Shown here one piece after another: positions 23,575 to 35,519 of a DNA stretch of 64,000 bases (position 1 is its first letter; every line of letters starts with the position of its first letter). The position numbers and the translations under genes were made by a program. Under the pieces are notes generated by a model, which was not told the DNA's origin, did not search any database, and saw only the letters and a list, made by a program, of their open reading frames with translations. This DNA comes from Schistosoma mansoni (taxonomy: Eukaryota > Platyhelminthes > Trematoda > Strigeidida > Schistosomatidae), in the NCBI RefSeq assembly GCF_000237925.1, contig NC_031495.1, positions 60,013,115 to 60,077,114 on the forward strand, in the 5' to 3' direction.

Positions 23575-24485
23575 CTCAGTCAGTCAGTCAGTTACAACGT
23601 AGAGCCAAGCACATATACGCATCGGTCCAAGTTGCCATACCTCGTTAGCACAACAAGATGAACACCAGATTCATAGATTTAGTTAATTTAGTGGTGGTAG
23701 TATATAAAGAAAGGTTGTATATAAGGATATAATATGGGATCTCATAGTTTAAGGGAAGATAAAGAGTGTATACACCTACGCCATTGTGATCGATTCTGAG
23801 CTATGTCACCCAGAGTCTCCAACCATTGGTTACGATAGTCACGCGGACCCCAACCAGGTAGTCTGCATCTACCAACATGGCTCAGACTAGAAGTTAGTGA
23901 CTTCAAGCACTGATGCCATGTTTTGGTTTGGCCGCCCCTAACTCTCTTCCAACCATCCCCAATACTAGTCAACATTGCGCGTCGTGGTAATCGGTGTTCA
24001 GGCATACGTAACACGTGGCCCAACCATCTCAGTCGATGAAGATTCATGACCTCATCAACTGATTTACCATCATTCCCTAATACCCTGCGTCTAACCTCAC
24101 TATTACTTACCCGGTTATCCCAGCAGATGCGAGCAATAATTCTAAGACATCTGTGGTCAAATACTAGTAACCTACGAGTATCTTCTACTCTTAATGGCCA
24201 TGTTTCACAGCCGTAAAGTAGAACAGAGCGAACTGATGCGCAGTATACTCGTCCCTTAATTGACAGACGGATATCTTGCTTTCGCCATAGGTGACGTAAG
24301 TTGGCAAAAGCCAAACGAGCTTTTTGAATCCGTGCTGAGATTTCGTCAGACACCACCAACCCATTAGGGCTGATCAGACTTCCAAGATAAGTGAAGTTGT
24401 CGACGCGTTCGACTACTTCACTCCCTATCCTTAGTTCAGGTGTTGACGCAGGCCAGTCCTGGGTTGGTTGAAGAACGGTAAGACT
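23575..24485 (-). mobile_element. RTE-type LINE, family 2, 3' segment inserted in repeat D
   Basis: On the minus strand a long open frame reads NFTYLGSLISPNGLVVSDEI, then RLSIKGRVYCASVRSVLLYG, CETWPLRVEDTRRLLVFDHR, LRWLGHVLRMPEHRLPRRAM and GGQTKTWHQCLKSL. This is the conserved C-terminal region after the reverse-transcriptase core of RTE-type LINEs. A roughly 165-bp 3' untranslated tail ends in GACTGACTGACTGA repeats near 23580. About 240 codons are open without a stop, suggesting a fairly young, 5'-truncated insertion. It lies in the intron between endophilin exons D and E. Confidence 0.82.
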
Positions 24486-24880
24486 AAAAGTAGAAACTCA
24501 AGGTACGAGAGCGAAGTCGTTCTACTGAAGGCACTAAGGTGTAAAATTATTACAGTCTTTCCTTTAGATAACTGACATCCTCAGTGATACTACCTTTTTC
24601 CAACCAAGAAAGAAAGGTAGGAACGTTCAGCTCTGAAAATACCACGCCCCATCTTACCCCACGGATTCCCGTCGCTGACGGCAAAGCCTTTAAAGTGTGC
24701 AGCTGACCACTAGGAAAACGATCGTGTTTGACCGGTCCTGAGCAGTTATCCCTTGGGCTATGAGGTCACGCTTCCAGGTAGTCAAGATCACTACTAACCC
24801 AGCTTCTTTTCAGGTTCCTCAAGAAGAAGTATCCTTCCAAGGTGTTTGACTTCTCATGCCATCCAAGAAAAAATACTTAC
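24486..24880 (+). repeat. Dispersed repeat D, copy 1, second part
   Basis: AAAGTAGAAACTCAAGGTAC resumes the repeat after the LINE. GGGCTATGAGGTCACGCTTC and TTCAGGTTCCTCAAGAAGAA match 25520-25620 of copy 2. No frame is conserved between the copies. Confidence 0.55.
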
Positions 24881-25317
24881 ATCCTCAAGATTAAATAAGT
24901 ATTCATTAATCGTAAGACAGAAAGGAACCTTAGAATAAAAAATATTTCATCCATAAAATAACTACGATTTTCTGAATGGACATGTGATTACATCAATAAG
25001 CATATAGCTGTTAATCACGTTTTATAACTAGCAGTTAAACAACTAAAAAATGACAATTCAGGCTAATATAATTAATCTATCAAAAAATCGACAATAGATA
25101 AATACAATATAGTCATTATACTACAGTAATGAAAACACATTTAATAGAGCAGTTGCTGAGTTGCAATGTTGTACTTTTTTCCAGGTCTAATACATCAGTA
25201 AGCCAAATGTATAAGCATTCGCAAACTAATGGTTTAAGTAAACCGATTCAACGGCAAAAACAGTATATAAATATGAATTATTAACATAAAATAATCGTTA
25301 TTTAAAAAGTCACTGAC

Positions 25318-26012
25318 CCGATCGTAGCTGCCACCTTAACTTGATGACCAGGTTTGTTTATCGTGATGAATCAACCGGCTACATTGGCTGGAACACTTTT
25401 TTTAGGTCCCTCCATGCCAAGTAGGTTAGTTGGAGAAGTAGCAACTTAAGGTCGGTAAGGTCTTTTGAAGTACGGAGGTAACACATCAAGAACTTCCCAT
25501 AAAAAGGGTGTGCATGATCGGCCCTAAGCAAGTGTTATTTGGGCTCTATGTTCACGCCCCCTGGTCGCCAACACCACCACTAATTCAGCTTCTTTTTCAG
25601 GTCCCTTAAGAAGAAATATCCTTCTATGGTGTGGTACACTGGGAAGTATAAACCCCACTTTATCAACACCCGAGATCATCTTGCTGACGATCGAATTCCT
25701 CCTTCACCTCTTAATAATTCCTCTATTCCCACGACTGACCCTTCTCGTATATCTTTATCACCACGCGCCACCAATACTGGTGATTTGAGCTCACGAAATG
25801 TTATTCCTAGTCTCCTGAAACCATCATCATCTGAGGTGAATGGGATTTGTGTTACTCATTCCCAACCTAAGAATAACTACTGTTTTTTCAGATCAACGCT
25901 TGCCCGTTGCTTGACACATACCGTTTTTGAATGTATTAATTTATTTTGTAAACACTACAGCCGAATTCCATATATGCTAATCAATCTGCAATCAAATATT
26001 AATGGCTGTTAA
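25318..26012 (+). repeat. Dispersed repeat D, copy 2, with a 128-codon frame
   Basis: The first 300 bp match repeat D copy 1. An open frame at 25626-26012 reads NTRDHLADDRIPPSPLNNSS and is rich in Ser, Pro and Thr. I do not recognise a domain in it, and the frame is not kept in copy 1. It may be the decayed 5' coding part of a retroelement. Confidence 0.5.
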
Positions 26013-26504
26013 GACAATGCTATCAGCCTTAAATGATTGAAGTTTAACAAGGTGATGTACGAAAGATGACCTCAGCAAATCTTGAGGTAGGATTCAAAGC
26101 AAACTTTTATTAATACAAACAACAAAAGTATATGTATATCCTAAACTGACCAAGCTCGATGATGGAGACAAAACCAGTAACATGGATTCTCACTAATCCC
26201 TCAAAACTATCCAATATTAATAAATTCTATCACAAAGTTGAATCCAATACGTTAGCTGCTACAGTCCGAACATGATCGATCAGCACAAAAAGGATTAAAT
26301 ATGATATTGGTTACTAGTTCACATATACACATTGTATCGATCAACTGCTTAATTATTCTGATCATGTTAATTTTTATTGTCAGTTATTTTTTAATTGTGT
26401 CATGACAACAAGAATATCTACCTATTGGTGGAAAGATGAGCAAATACACAAAGGATAAATAAACATATATATATGCAAAAATAAATGCAAAATAATTTAA
26501 TCAC

Positions 26505-26605
26505 TTCAGTATCTAAAAAGTTCGACATAGCTGTTGTACTAGCAGCCAATGCGTCTTCATACTGAATTCTAGACTCCTCAAATGCTTGATCTGGTTGAGC
26601 TTTGG
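26505..26605 (-). CDS. Endophilin-like protein, BAR exon D
   Basis: The exon encodes (T)KAQPDQAFEESRIQYEDALA, then ASTTAMSNFLDTE. It aligns with endophilin-A KIPDEELRQALEKFHESKEV and AETSMHNLLETD. The acceptor is ACAATAG and the exon starts in phase 1, completing the codon left open by exon C. It ends in phase 0, as exon E needs. The donor reads GAA/GTGATT, a weak but usable GT site, which is the least certain border of the five exons. Length is 101 bp (33 codons plus 2 bases). Confidence 0.82.
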
Positions 26606-26776
26606 CTATTGTTATTTTGCGAATTATAGTTCCAGTGTAGATTATGAAAAAAGGAAAAAAGAGGAAACAATAATACAATACATTATAATGATGAAATTCA
26701 AAGGAATATATTGGTATAAACAAGTAATTTAAAATGTTTCAATGAATTTACACTTAAACACTTAATAGACCTATAA

Positions 26777-28053
26777 AAGGGGCAACTCATCAAGATACCA
26801 AGGAAAGTAGATCCGAGCAAATGTGAAAACTATACAGGCATCACATTACTATCAGTACCAGGAAAGGTTTTCAACAGTGTCGTCCAACAGGATGAAAGAC
26901 TCAGTCGATGCCCAACTTCAAGATCAACACATCGCATTCCGTAAAGATCGGTTGTGCAAAGACCGAATCAATTGAATGGGATTCGTCACTATACATCAAC
27001 TTCATTGACTATGCGAAAACATTTGATAGAGTGGATAGGAGAACCTTATGGAAACTTCTTCGACCCTATGGAGTGAGTAGCTGGGAAGATCATCAATATC
27101 ATAAGGAATTCATACGACGGATTACACTGCAAAGTGGTGTGTGTAGGACAGCTGACAGACGCATTCCAAATTAGAACCGGAGGCAGACAAAGATTCTTAC
27201 CCTTTCTCTCTGTCTTTCTTCTGGTAGTTGACTGGATTATAAAGATCCCCGATTCTGAGGGGAAGCACGGAACACAATGGACAGTTCGGAATCAACTAGA
27301 CAATTTGGACCTGACAGACCATCTGGCCATTCACACTCATACACACCAACAAATCCCGGTGAAGACAGCCAGTGTAGCAGCAGCCTGTGCATCAGGATTC
27401 CTCAACATACAAAAGGGAAACACCAACATCCTCAAATACATAACAGAGAACACGAAACAAACCAATCACACTTGATGGTGAAACTCTGCTTGAACAGGTG
27501 GAAACTTTCACTTACCTATCTGGACAACATCATCGACGAACAAGGAGGATCCGATGCAGATGTAAGGGAAAGGATTCACAAAGTAAGTACAACATTCCTG
27601 AAGTTGAACAACATATGAAACTCAAAACAACTGTCTCTCAACCAATATCAAAGTGAGAATATTCAATACGAAAGTCAAGATAGTCAGTTCTACTGTACAG
27701 AGCTGAAACTTGGAGAACGACTACAATCATCATCAAACATGTACAAGTATTTATAAATAATTGTTTACGTAACATACTCAATGTCTGTTGGTCGGATACC
27801 ATCAGCAACAACCTACTATGAGAGAGAGAGCAAACCAACTTCGATGTGAAGAGGAAATTAGGAAAGGATGTTGGAGGTTGATATGACATACATTACAGAG
27901 ACCGTTGCACTTAATTATGAGGCAAGCGCTAACTTGGAATCGTGAAGGGAAACAAAGAAGATGAATATCAGAGAAGAAAGTGCGTGGGGAATCGGAAGTA
28001 GACATGAAAAGGATGAATGGTAACTGGAAAGAACTGCTCAGGATAGAGTTGGA
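26777..28053 (+). mobile_element. RTE-clade LINE (SR2-like), 5'-truncated copy
   Basis: It begins in the reverse transcriptase at GQLIKIPRKVDPSKCENYTG, includes YINFIDYAKTFDRVDRRTLW (motif A) near 26990 and a VDWIIKIPDSEGKHG block near 27225. It then lacks the YADD segment and continues with SGFLNIQKGNTNILKY and LDGETLLEQVETFTYLD. The 3' part (27560-28005) is nearly identical to 18337-18620 and 46340-46790. It ends near 28053 without the terminal GTAA repeats. It sits in the intron between endophilin exons C and D. Confidence 0.82.
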
Positions 28054-28409
28054 TATGTATGTGCATATATATAAGGTGAGAATTTTCGAGGAAATTTTTT
28101 TAAGAAACTGATTAATTTCACTACCAGTTAAATTTGTTAATTAGTAGATGACAAGTGATTAGTAAAAATCTACAAACAGATTGAATTCGAAACCCATAGA
28201 CCCGCCTTCGACTATTCTTTCATGGGAACTGAAATATGGATAGACAACTATTCAATGTAACTATTGAAAATTCCTTCACTGATTTACATAAATGAATATG
28301 TAAACCACTAGTTATGCATTGAACGGACACACAATTGTTTTTTTTGCTAATTCGGTGATCACTTTGAGATTGAAAGATAAATTACTTAGACTAGCCACCT
28401 CTTTCTGTA
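28054..28409. other. Intronic AT-rich stretch
   Basis: No feature was recognised. Confidence 0.45.
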
Positions 28410-28725
28410 TTCATAATTTCAACCGCTCATGTGGAGCAAGTTATATTAGTAGGTGTTCTAGGAATTAGTATTTTCGGGCTCGTGAGCACCTCCTAGTGTG
28501 GCTAAGCAAAGGTTTGGTTAAAACTGTTAACAGCTCGGTTTTGGCTGATTGAGTACACACGAGAGCAATCATTCACAATAATATATCGTGTTAACAGCAA
28601 TCTGTCTAAATTCGTCAAACTAAGAATCCTTCAGACGCCTGAAGCAATAGCTATTCGAATAAAAATGCCGGAGCTTTGCGTATAGAAGACGTCCGACCTC
28701 TCCTTTTACCGTTGGTCAACTTCTG
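28410..28725 (+). mobile_element. Penelope-like element fragment, GIY-YIG part
   Basis: Plus-strand reading gives FNRSCGASYISRCSRN, AREHLLVWLSKGLVKTVNSS and a degraded tail. CGASYIGR is the GIY-YIG core and AREHLPAWL follows it in related elements, but the wording differs from the fragment at 19819, so this is a second PLE lineage. It is short and broken. Confidence 0.55.
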
Positions 28726-29399
28726 GATTATTCAGTTAATAATCATTTTTATAATATGGTGTCGCAATTTGATTGATGTTCATTTTCATAGCTTGAACTT
28801 ATTCACAAATCTTAACATTGTTATCATTATCATCATAACACTTGCAAACACCGAGAAATTTATTCAGCATCCACCCCTATTTACTAATTTGTACCCGATT
28901 CGTATTATTATACATATTACGTGATTCCTCATTTGCAATTGCATTATTATCTCTCTCACCCCATGTTAACCATATTTATTCTAATAATTAATCCCACAAT
29001 TTCATTTGACGTATCAATGGTAGTAAGAAAGAATAAACATAAACAAAATGAATTCGCAGAATAGAATTATAAAATAACATTAGACTTAACAATCTAGGGG
29101 AAAGATAAATCGCTTAAGATTTTCAGCTGTCACATAATGTCTCAGACAATAGATCACAATTATGGAGTAGGTCTAGATCATTAGATGTGTCTCCATCGTA
29201 TGGCTTAGATCAAGGTTAAGTAACCTTATGAACTTATGTTATGATTAGTTAGACCACCCCAAGCTTCTAGGCCACTCACCATTCCATGTCAAGGCAAAAG
29301 GTGGCAGCGCATGTGCATACACTTTGGTTGATGGAGGTTAACTGCATTAACGATCAATTTAGGACTTTTACCTAGTGTCCCACTTAAACCCCGATATCA

Positions 29400-29705
29400 C
29401 TCATTCGATTGGTCCATCATACATGAGCAACGCTTCGGAGACATATACGATATGCTAATAATGACCTAAACACTTTATCTGCCTTTAAAAATCACGTTTC
29501 ACAGTCACAAAGTTAAATAGAGCTCTGAGTAATCGCTTTTTGATAAATAAATGAATACCTCACATGCACTACAAATGGTGTAAGCTCGTGAAACCCGATG
29601 GGATCTTTCAAATTCGTCTCTAGACATCCTCAGCTACTACTAACTCACTAGACCTGATGAGACTTTGAAGGTCAATAGAGCCCGACCACTTTACTTCTAA
29701 GAGAT
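29400..29705 (-). mobile_element. Very old RTE-type family 2 fragment
   Basis: On the minus strand the bases CTTTGTGACTGTGAAACG line up with the YGCETW region of the LINE at 23575. Upstream text near 29690 resembles GLVV...DE in that element. Stops are frequent. The assignment rests on nucleotide similarity over about 250 bp judged by eye. Confidence 0.45.
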
Positions 29706-31399
29706 TGATTTAAACCAGTTCTGAAAACAGTGTTAACTTACAATGAAAAATATTATGAAATTAACCAAATGCTCAAAAAACAAATAACAATTTGAGCAAG
29801 CGTTTCTAAACTACATTTATAACTCGTTAAACAATTAAGTTAGCTTAATGAATATGAAAATTCTTATTAATGTGTGAAATGAAATCTATAATTAGGAAAG
29901 ATAACCGAATAAATGTATTAAAGTCATAAGTATATGAATTTACACACCAGCGAATAGAAAATAAGTGAGCGCAATGATCATAAATCACGGTGATGAATAA
30001 TAAGGCATTAAAGCACTCACTTGTGAACGCATCTAGATTATGTTTTAGATACATAAATTTCAGAGCCATATTTTTACAGATAAATAATTTAAAAAGGATC
30101 AACATGTATACCTGCCTTGTAACTATGTTAAGGATTAAAATCTATTCAAAACAACAACACTTAACCAGTAATAATAAATTATGTTTAAACAAGGAATTAA
30201 TCGGACACTAAATAGTACAGCGATAATGACTTTTTATAGTGAGTTTATTTCAAGAAACATTACAATTTCAAGTGATACAATGACTAAAGCAATGAACCTA
30301 TGAAATAAAACCGGTTAATGTTTCAAGTATGGCATGGAAACGTCAATCATTTTGAGAGCCGAAATTCAAGATCAACTCAGTCTGAAACATTAAGCAAGTT
30401 AAGATTGTAATTAACAAATTTAAAACTACTAGCTCATCCATCATGTTATTCAAGTGGTTTTAGTGAGATCGATAGTGAAATTGGGGGGCTAACACGATGA
30501 GTCGGAATAACAGAAATATACCAACCAGCTTGTAATATGAACCTTAGTGACTTGACCGAACCTTGAACCATTGAAAAAATAAAACAAACGGTTTGTTCTG
30601 CACTCCAGCCGATGACAATATAGGGGAAAATGTGAGAACATTCTTACATTTTTCGGCATATCCTTTAGAACTATCTATTTAGGATCTATCGTAGGTGTGA
30701 TATTCAAGTGATAGGTCAGACGTTGTGAGAATAAAGTTACAACTTAGTAGCAACAACTCTTAGAGACCTACGAAACGTCTGCTTCAAATGTACGGATTCC
30801 ATATTTCCTCATAAGTATGGATAAACCGATAAGTCCAAACAAAAACTCCTGGTGGAATTGTGTATTGAGTCTCGCGTTCATTCTTTACATCAAAACAGTC
30901 ATAGGGAAACAAAAAGAAGTAAAGTAAACAAGTGAACAATTACGCAAACGAAAAAACTAAAAATTGTAAGATACAATCTGATACATACTGACTAAATCCC
31001 AACAGAGGATAAAGAATAGCGAAACTAAAATCCAATTAAGGAGAGCAATAAAAACTGGCTATAAATTATAGTGTGAGTTTATAGGATTGACAATTGACTC
31101 TGACAACTAACTGGTTTGTAACTTTTATGCTATCACGCAAAAAAAATTATTTATGAGACAGTTTGCCAAATCTATCTGCTAATCAGATTACTATAATCGG
31201 TTACGTTATATGAATAAGATATATCAATTTGTTTTTAATTTATCGTATTATTTATTTACAAAGTGAGATCTTAAACACAATCCAAATAGATGTGTGAAAT
31301 AATGTGATGCCATGAATCAAAATTGAAAAAAAATATGTCACTAATTATTGTAAAGAAATGAAAAGCGTATTTTTATGTATGATTCCTAATGTTACTCAC
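29706..31399. other. Intronic AT-rich stretch
   Basis: No gene or repeat was recognised in the rest of the intron between exons C and D. Confidence 0.4.
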
Positions 31400-31466
31400 T
31401 TCTTTCTAGAACATTTTTTCTATGAGCGAGCGTTAATCGTTTATTTTCAACCTTTTTTCGAAGTGC
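31400..31466 (-). CDS. Endophilin-like protein, BAR exon C (67 bp)
   Basis: The exon encodes ALRKKVENKRLTLAHRKNVL plus ER and one extra base. It matches the endophilin-A segment HHLKKLEGRRLDFDYKKKR, where the second BAR helix bends. The acceptor TTTGTTTATAG follows a pyrimidine-rich tract and the donor is GTGAGT. It begins in phase 0 and ends in phase 1, joining exons B and D in frame. At 22 codons it is too short to stand out as an open frame and was found by following splice phase. Confidence 0.8.
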
Positions 31467-31492
31467 CTATAAACAAAAATTAAAAGTATAAT

Positions 31493-31520
31493 TCACAACA
31501 ACAACAACAACAACAACAAC
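31493..31520. repeat. (AAC)n microsatellite
   Basis: A run of nine AAC-type triplets directly upstream (minus-strand sense) of exon C. Confidence 0.9.
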
Positions 31521-31825
31521 GGAACGTATAACGATTAAATCTTAATATAGCGTTAGCATAACTTTCAACAAGATTTATAAACAATAACGTAAAGTGAAGT
31601 AATTCGATAAGACTTAATTTTATTAGCCAAAAGAAAATCAGCACACTTTTCAGTTGAATCTAACCTTTCGGAATGTTTAATTGTAATAACCATAGTGAAG
31701 TTTTTGAACGTGTTAGCCGTACAATAATAGAAAGCTGAGTTAAGTTTCTAAAAATAAAACTACCAATGATCCCTATGAAATTAACACAGTAACCAAGTAC
31801 AGAGGCTTATTTATTCAGCTATGAG

Positions 31826-32098
31826 TGTGATGTATGCTACTGATGTCGATAGATATAAGTAGTATGTATCAGCAATCGAAAGCGGAATTCTTAACGGCAG
31901 AAGGTTAAGATGGAAGAGAAGAGAAAAAGAACGGAGAGTGATTGGTGTGGAAAAGAAGAGTCAGTTAAGTCTGAGACAATTGATTGACATTTTGCAAGTG
32001 AAGAATTTGCCATATGGTCCTCATATTTTACTAAAAGATTCTGTAATTTTGTGTTGAAATACATTTGGTTGTCTCCATCTGTGTTTCCGTTCATTACA
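31826..32098 (+). repeat. LTR-like repeat 2 (solo-LTR-like), copy c
   Basis: It aligns with 13480-13773 from TGTGATGTATGCTAC to TTCATTACA. Flanking tetramers are TGAG on the left and CGAG on the right, a nearly matching target-site duplication. It is a broken, old remnant of an LTR retroelement, lying in the intron between endophilin exons B and C. Confidence 0.55.
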
Positions 32099-32697
32099 CG
32101 AGTAATATTTATTGCGAAAGTTAGTGAGTCCCCGATTGTTGAAAATAAAGTTAAGCAATGTTCGAACGTGAACTTAAAGGTGCTCCCATACGATATACAG
32201 GAGTTATCAAATGTAATTGTTGTGCAATACGTCACATTAAAACTTGACTGATACACTTCAACCAATAATAAATATTGGGTAAAAATATGGTACTGGTTAT
32301 CATTTAGTGATCAATTACTGTAAACGTCCCAGTTCCACAAGTAGTCAGATTCGAATCAAATAGCTTGTTGGTAAGGCCTCTCACTACCACACTGTATGGC
32401 TTGATCCGACTAAATATACCGTCCATTGACTTCGTAAACTGTTCCCAATACAGTGACTTTTAACTCTGAGCATATAATCCTAAACATTTTGAAACTTCCT
32501 CTTGATGATCCAAGTAGATAAAGTATTACAACAAGAGAAAAAAGACAAATTAAAGAGGTATTTACAATCTTTAGTACAACAAAAATAACTACTATCACGT
32601 ATGAATACCGAAAACAAGAAGCGTTGAACGGTTACAAGAGTGTATATATCATTTACTCAATTACAAAAGTAAATATGAATAAGCTTTAAAAACCTAC

Positions 32698-32831
32698 CGA
32701 TATTTTCCTGATATCTCGATGTAACTTCTCAGAAATCAGTTTTAAATAGCCAGATTTTGTTTCATCTACTGATTGATTTTTTGATTCAACAATTTTATTG
32801 TATGCTTCTCCACATTGTGTAAGTGCCAGAC
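32698..32831 (-). CDS. Endophilin-like protein, BAR exon B
   Basis: The exon encodes (S)LALTQCGEAYNKIVESKN, then QSVDETKSGYLKLISEKLHR and DIRKIS. It aligns with endophilin-A FGNALIEVGESMKLMAEVKD and the DPLQNLCEKDLKEI segment. The acceptor is ACTAAG and the donor GTAGG. The exon begins with two bases (GT) that complete the Ser codon split from exon A and ends in phase 0. The 134-bp length and both phases fit the neighbouring exons exactly, which is the best evidence that these are real exons of one gene. Confidence 0.87.
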
Positions 32832-33603
32832 CTTAGTGGTATTATTAGAAAAACAGGGCAAAACACACAGAAATCAATGCGAGATAGTATTACACTTTCT
32901 ACCAGTAACCAGTGAGAAACATATTCTGGAAATGTAGTTGTATAAAACCATTCAGAAAAATACAGGACACACAGTTTAGTGTAAACGCAATACAATATGG
33001 TATTTTTATCCATATTAGTGTATTGTGCCATGAACCCTAACTATTAAATAGCAACAAACAATGCTTCGTACCTATTTAAACTTAGCCTAAGCTTGTAAAC
33101 GACTGGTCGATAGTCAATCGGATTACCAGACCACAAGTTATAGTCAATTTAGTCTATTGTGTTATGAAGTAGATGGAATGAGGTTCATAATAGTGACCTA
33201 AGATACCCAATAATCCAATTCACTTTTGTACTGAGGCGGAGGTTTTGGAATTGGGCTACTGGATACATTTAATATGTGAAAGCTATTTCATGTCACTGAA
33301 AGTATGACTAAAGTAGTTTACAGAAAGTTTTAGAGAAATATTTAACACCTTTATAAGTGATCAAGCTACAAAACCGTTACAGAAGTATAAATACTTGTCA
33401 ACGCAAACTGTTGTTTACAAGTTATTAGGTGTAAACTGAATATTCATTTCTAGTTGAGAGTACTTGTACTGTCCAGATTTGCCCATTACCAAGCTAATGA
33501 TACAAAGTATTAAAGTTGCGTAAAATACGATACACTGAAAACAGTAATTGAGAGAAGACGTAAATATTAGCAAAAACAGCATTTCCAAAACATCAAAACT
33601 TAC

Positions 33604-33820
33604 TCAAATCGGATTGCTGACTCAATTGTCTTCCGTACTCCAGAAAGCAGTCAGAAAGAATCTTCTCGGCATGAGGATAACTATCATTGCTTGTGGTTCC
33701 CTGAATTTTATTTACAGCAGCATTGGCCCATGCTCGTTTTCGCGCATTAGGGTTAGGTTCTAAACAGTCAATAACCCGCTTTTGTATATCTTCATAAAAA
33801 GCTTTGTAAGAGTCCATAAG
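33604..33820 (-). CDS. Endophilin-like protein, BAR exon A
   Basis: The exon encodes LMDSYKAFYEDIQKRVIDCL, then EPNPNARKRAWANAAVNKIQ and YPHAEKILSDCFLEYGRQLS. Endophilin-A has (T)IEYLQPNPASRAKL...GYPQ(A/T)E..L.D.MLKYGKELG at the same place, so this is the end of BAR helix 1 and the start of helix 2. The acceptor TTAATTTCAAACAG is strong and the donor GAGTAAG good. It runs from phase 0 to phase 1 over 217 bp. The first exon, which should carry the membrane-inserting N-terminal helix (family text KVGGAEGT), was not found. It must lie upstream, beyond the CR1 LINE or outside the window. Family members work with dynamin and synaptojanin in endocytosis; that role here is inference. Confidence 0.9.
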
Positions 33821-35519
33821 CTGTTTGAAATTAAAAAAGGGAGTCAAGTATGAGACGAAACGCTTACATAGGACCAAAAGTATGTTCACTGATTCCATTC
33901 TACAAGGAATAGTAATCCAATGATATAAAACAGTAATGTCTAATATGGCAAGCAAAGTACAGCCTCCACGTTTAGTCACAGCCCGATTCGATGCATTAAG
34001 TAAATGACGAAAGCTGCAAATTAAAACAATGGTATATTAGTGATGAAAGTCGTCCATGTTTTGTTTAAACGAGAACCGGAAGCAAAAATAGAATGCTTTA
34101 CGAGGTTTTAGTAACAGAAACAACAACTGTTTATGCACGAATTCTATTTTGAATAAGTGATAGCACCAACTCGATATGGGACACTTATAAAGTGCTAATC
34201 AAAAATAATCGTAGTGATGAGATGTTACATATACACATACGACACAATTAATGTTCAAGTGAACCTCAGTAACTAGGTTTCTGCAAAAGGTTATTTGTTA
34301 TCTATGGATTTTAATTTGAATACAAAAATAGTAATTTGATCAGATATGACGTGATACATCCGTCGCACTTGAATATCTGATACCGTCAAACCCAGCCAAC
34401 CCAAACTTTGTTTAAGATGCTATAGCTAGGAAAAACGGTGCTTAAGAAACCGACCTAAAAACATGATCAAAGCTAAACACAGTTCCCATTCTGTTCGTTC
34501 CAAATAACGCTAGTTAATGCTGAAATTAGCTTACATAAACCTGTTTGATGTAACACATAAAAAGTATGTCACCGAGTATTACTGAGAGATCAAAATAAAT
34601 TATGATTCGTACTACCGAAACCTGATTAAGCAGAAGTCGAATTCACTACTAATAAGTTGACTGACACCAAAACCTTTAAAAATGGCAATAAATTAAATCT
34701 ACTCAACTATTCTGGGGAAAGTGTACCATTAAGAAAGGTACAAAAAACATCGCAACCAAATGAACTACTCGTGCATTTAAATTAGACTTCCATTCATGTT
34801 TTTTGCTGAATACTATCCGGGGTATGTGGGAATTTTCAGTTGTGAAAATCTGAACTGCATGTTTATGTATTCTCACAAACAATCATGAACACCTTAACTA
34901 ACTATTTACAAGCTGTTTTATTGAATCTGGAGTCAAATATATTGCCTTGAGATTAACTAGCCGTTTTAACCACAGTACAATGGATAGGTTTCGAAAACAT
35001 GACGAAGTAGTCGAGGATCTGAACCTCCAAACTTTCAATACTTCTATTTTCTGAATTGTCACCTGAGAGGGTTTTCTATGAATCAATGTTTCCTGACAAT
35101 TTTGAACCAAAATCGGTTAAATATTGGTGATATTGAATGACGGTGAGTTTTTGTGAGTGAAAGAAAATTACAGAACTTTTACTCCAGGTATATACAGCGA
35201 CGACTGACAGGAGTCATGTTTCCTAAACTAGATTCAGTATTTTTGAGCGCGCTATTTAAAAAGGACAGTGGTATTTTTCCTCGTTGAGTAAATCCTATTG
35301 TTTTGATCGTTATTAACGTATCAAGACTACTGTTTTTATACTTTGATTGAATTTCTTTCAGTTAAAGTATTCGACTAGAGTATCATTTTTGGTATCCTAA
35401 ACAGTTTTATCGTCGGTACTCCAGAGTACCTTGTTTTTCTATTGTATCTGTTAGTACTTTGGTCCTAACTATTTATAGTTTTTTTCTACTTTTAGTCAAA
35501 ACTCACTTTCTCATCCTAA
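33821..35519. other. Putative intron 1 of the endophilin gene, no feature
   Basis: AT-rich with no accepted exon. The last 60 bases hold a pyrimidine tract ending TTTTTCTACTTTTAG just before the CR1-type LINE reading frame begins. Confidence 0.4.

Noticed and set aside
31496-31520. AAC run as part of a CRISPR-like or tandem array
   Set aside because: It is an ordinary triplet microsatellite.
32310-32410. Possible tRNA or SINE head on the minus strand
   Set aside because: Only a GATTCGAATC B-box-like palindrome is clear; no A box at the right distance and no tail.
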